The notes below the pieces were generated by a model. It worked only from the letters and a program-made list of their open reading frames with translations, was not told the DNA's origin and made no database searches. Shown piece after piece: positions 62,871-64,000 of a stretch of DNA of 64,000 nucleotides. How positions within the stretch are numbered: the stretch's first letter is position 1; each line of letters begins with the position of its first letter. This DNA is from Streptomyces sp. CG4. GTDB taxonomy: Bacteria > Actinomycetota > Actinomycetes > Streptomycetales > Streptomycetaceae. The translations under genes were made by a program, and so were the position numbers. Location: contig NZ_CP163525.1 in assembly GCF_041080655.1 (NCBI RefSeq), positions 3,844,001-3,908,000 on the forward strand, in the 5' to 3' direction.

Positions 62871-64000
62871 CTACGACTTGGGCTCGAAGGACTGCGTCAA
62901 CGTCTTCCAGGTGTCCTTGCGCAGCGCGCTGTCCCAGTTCGCGCTCTTCGCGGTGTACATCAGCCCGTAGCCCTGGTGGTCGTCGACGACGAAACCCCGG
63001 TCGATGGTGCGGTACCCGGTGCCGCCGTCGACGTAGGTGAACTCCCAGTCGGCCGTGTTCCAGCCGCGGTAGTCCACCTTCTCTATGCGGATCTTCCGGT
63101 ACTGCGAACGGACCATGTAGCGCTCCTGGTTCCTCCAGTCCGCCACCGGGTCGTCCTTGGGGCTGCCGGTCCAGCCGACGAGCAGCTTCTGCCCGTCGGG
63201 ACCGGTGTAGCGGTCACCCGCGTCATCGCTGGACTGGTACGACCATCCCTTGGGCAGCCCGATCGAGTACCCCTGGCCGCTCTTGCGGGTCGACACCACC
63301 GGCGCGCCTCCGCCGCCCTTCGCACCGGACGAACCGTCGGTGGAGGCGCTCGCGTCGACGGCGGTGCCGGAACCGGCGCCCGAACCGGTGCCGGCCGACG
63401 ACGGGCTCGCCCCGCCGCCCTTGGCCCTGCCGCCCTTGTCCTGCTTGGTGGACGCGCTGGCGCTCGCCGCCGCCTTGGCCCCGCTGCTCTTGCCGTCCTT
63501 GCCGTCGTCGCCGTTCAGCGCGAGGGCCAGGACGGTGCCGAGGACCGCGAGGGCGACCACCACGGCGATGATCACCAGCGTGCGCTTGGGTACGACGTCG
63601 GTCAGCGGCGCCCGGGGCACCGGCCGCGGCGGCAGGTCCAGGTCCGGCGGCGGCATCACCGGCCAGCCCGAACTCGGCTTGTTCGCGATGGAGTTCGGCG
63701 TACCGGTGCTGCCGGCGGTTCCGGCGGCGCCGGAAGCGGACCCCGTCCGTCTCCCGGCCGGTCCGGCACCGGTCCCGGGGGAGGCGCCGGGCCGCGCCCC
63801 ACCGGAGGAGACACCGGGGGTCGCCGGGCGGGCGCCGCCGGGGGCTGCCTGACGTGCCCCGCCAGGAGTGGCCGGGCGGGCGCCGCCGGAGTTGGCCTGG
63901 CGTGCCCCGCCGGCGGTGGCACCGCCCTTGCCACCAGCGCCCGTCGCGCCACCTGCACCACCCGCGCCCGCCGCACCACCCGCACCTCGTGCGTTCGGTG
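62871..64000 (-). CDS. C-terminal part of a sixth kinase-type membrane protein (cut by window edge)
   Basis: The frame is open from the right edge down to the stop at 62871, so the GTG at 63659 is internal. The visible 376 residues start with Gly/Ala repeats of eight residues (GGARQANS, GGARPATP, GGARQAAP), a Pro-rich patch and a membrane helix (LVIIAVVVALAVLGTVLALAL). A Ser/Ala/Gly stem and an outer domain (YSIGLPKGWSYQSSDDAGDR to WKTLTQSFEPKS) follow; the outer domain is related to those of the kinases at 54380-62706. A kinase domain beyond the edge is expected but not seen. Confidence 0.75.
   Translation of the reverse strand, partial: PNARGAGGAAGAGGAGGATGAGGKGGATAGGARQANSGGARPATPGGARQAAPGGARPATPGVSSGGARPGASPGTGAGPAGRRTGSASGAAGTAGSTGTPNSIANKPSSGWPVMPPPDLDLPPRPVPRAPLTDVVPKRTLVIIAVVVALAVLGTVLALALNGDDGKDGKSSGAKAAASASASTKQDKGGRAKGGGASPSSAGTGSGAGSGTAVDASASTDGSSGAKGGGGAPVVSTRKSGQGYSIGLPKGWSYQSSDDAGDRYTGPDGQKLLVGWTGSPKDDPVADWRNQERYMVRSQYRKIRIEKVDYRGWNTADWEFTYVDGGTGYRTIDRGFVVDDHQGYGLMYTAKSANWDSALRKDTWKTLTQSFEPKS

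Overview
The window is high-GC actinobacterial chromosome and almost certainly comes from a Streptomyces. Codons are strongly G/C-ending, GTG and TTG starts are common, and there are Scr1/DUF397 regulators, PspC-histidine kinases and a large Ser/Thr kinase cluster. From memory, the core gene order (purH-purN-PerM-like-sucDC ... icmB-lipase-M23-pcrA-NlpC/P60 ... guaA-chorismate mutase-GMC oxidoreductase-SSADH-kinases) matches the SCO4775-SCO4814 part of the S. coelicolor chromosome. No rRNA, tRNA, CRISPR array or intact insertion sequence was recognised.

Layout. 1-7.4 kb looks accessory: a membrane Ser/Thr kinase fused to a transglycosylase domain, a secreted inhibitor-like protein, a cholesterol-dependent-cytolysin-like pore-forming protein with two aegerolysin-like genes, and an XRE/DUF397/ATPase regulatory module. 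7.4-16 kb is core metabolism: purH-purN, a DUF6350 membrane protein, a sigma-like membrane protein and sucCD. 16.3-19.5 kb holds two low-complexity exported proteins. 19.7-27.9 kb is a divergent MoxR/VWA/DUF5682 and SWIM/DUF5691 locus around an operator-like inverted repeat. 28-38.3 kb holds a B12-binding mutase subunit, a lipase, a LytM peptidase, pcrA and two NlpC/P60 hydrolases. The first hydrolase sits behind a c-di-AMP (ydaO) riboswitch and is followed by a degenerate tandem-repeat array and a decayed transporter. 38.4-42.3 kb is a PspC/LiaF-type envelope-stress module. 42.3-53.2 kb contains assorted enzymes, including guaA and a chorismate mutase behind a leader peptide and attenuator. 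53.3-64 kb is a run of six adjacent, same-strand genes of the membrane Ser/Thr kinase type; one is a pseudokinase and one is cut by the window edge.

The most striking find is the three-gene toxin-like operon at 2388-5489. Two aegerolysin-like lipid-binding proteins precede a CDC-superfamily protein that lacks the cholesterol-recognition undecapeptide. This resembles the aegerolysin/MACPF two-component pores of fungi and some bacteria, but uses a CDC-type pore former and two divergent aegerolysins. Other points of note are the kinase-transglycosylase fusion, the probable aromatic-amino-acid attenuator, the pseudokinase with a roughly 300-residue insertion in its activation segment, and long perfect palindromes before the B12-binding and SSADH genes.
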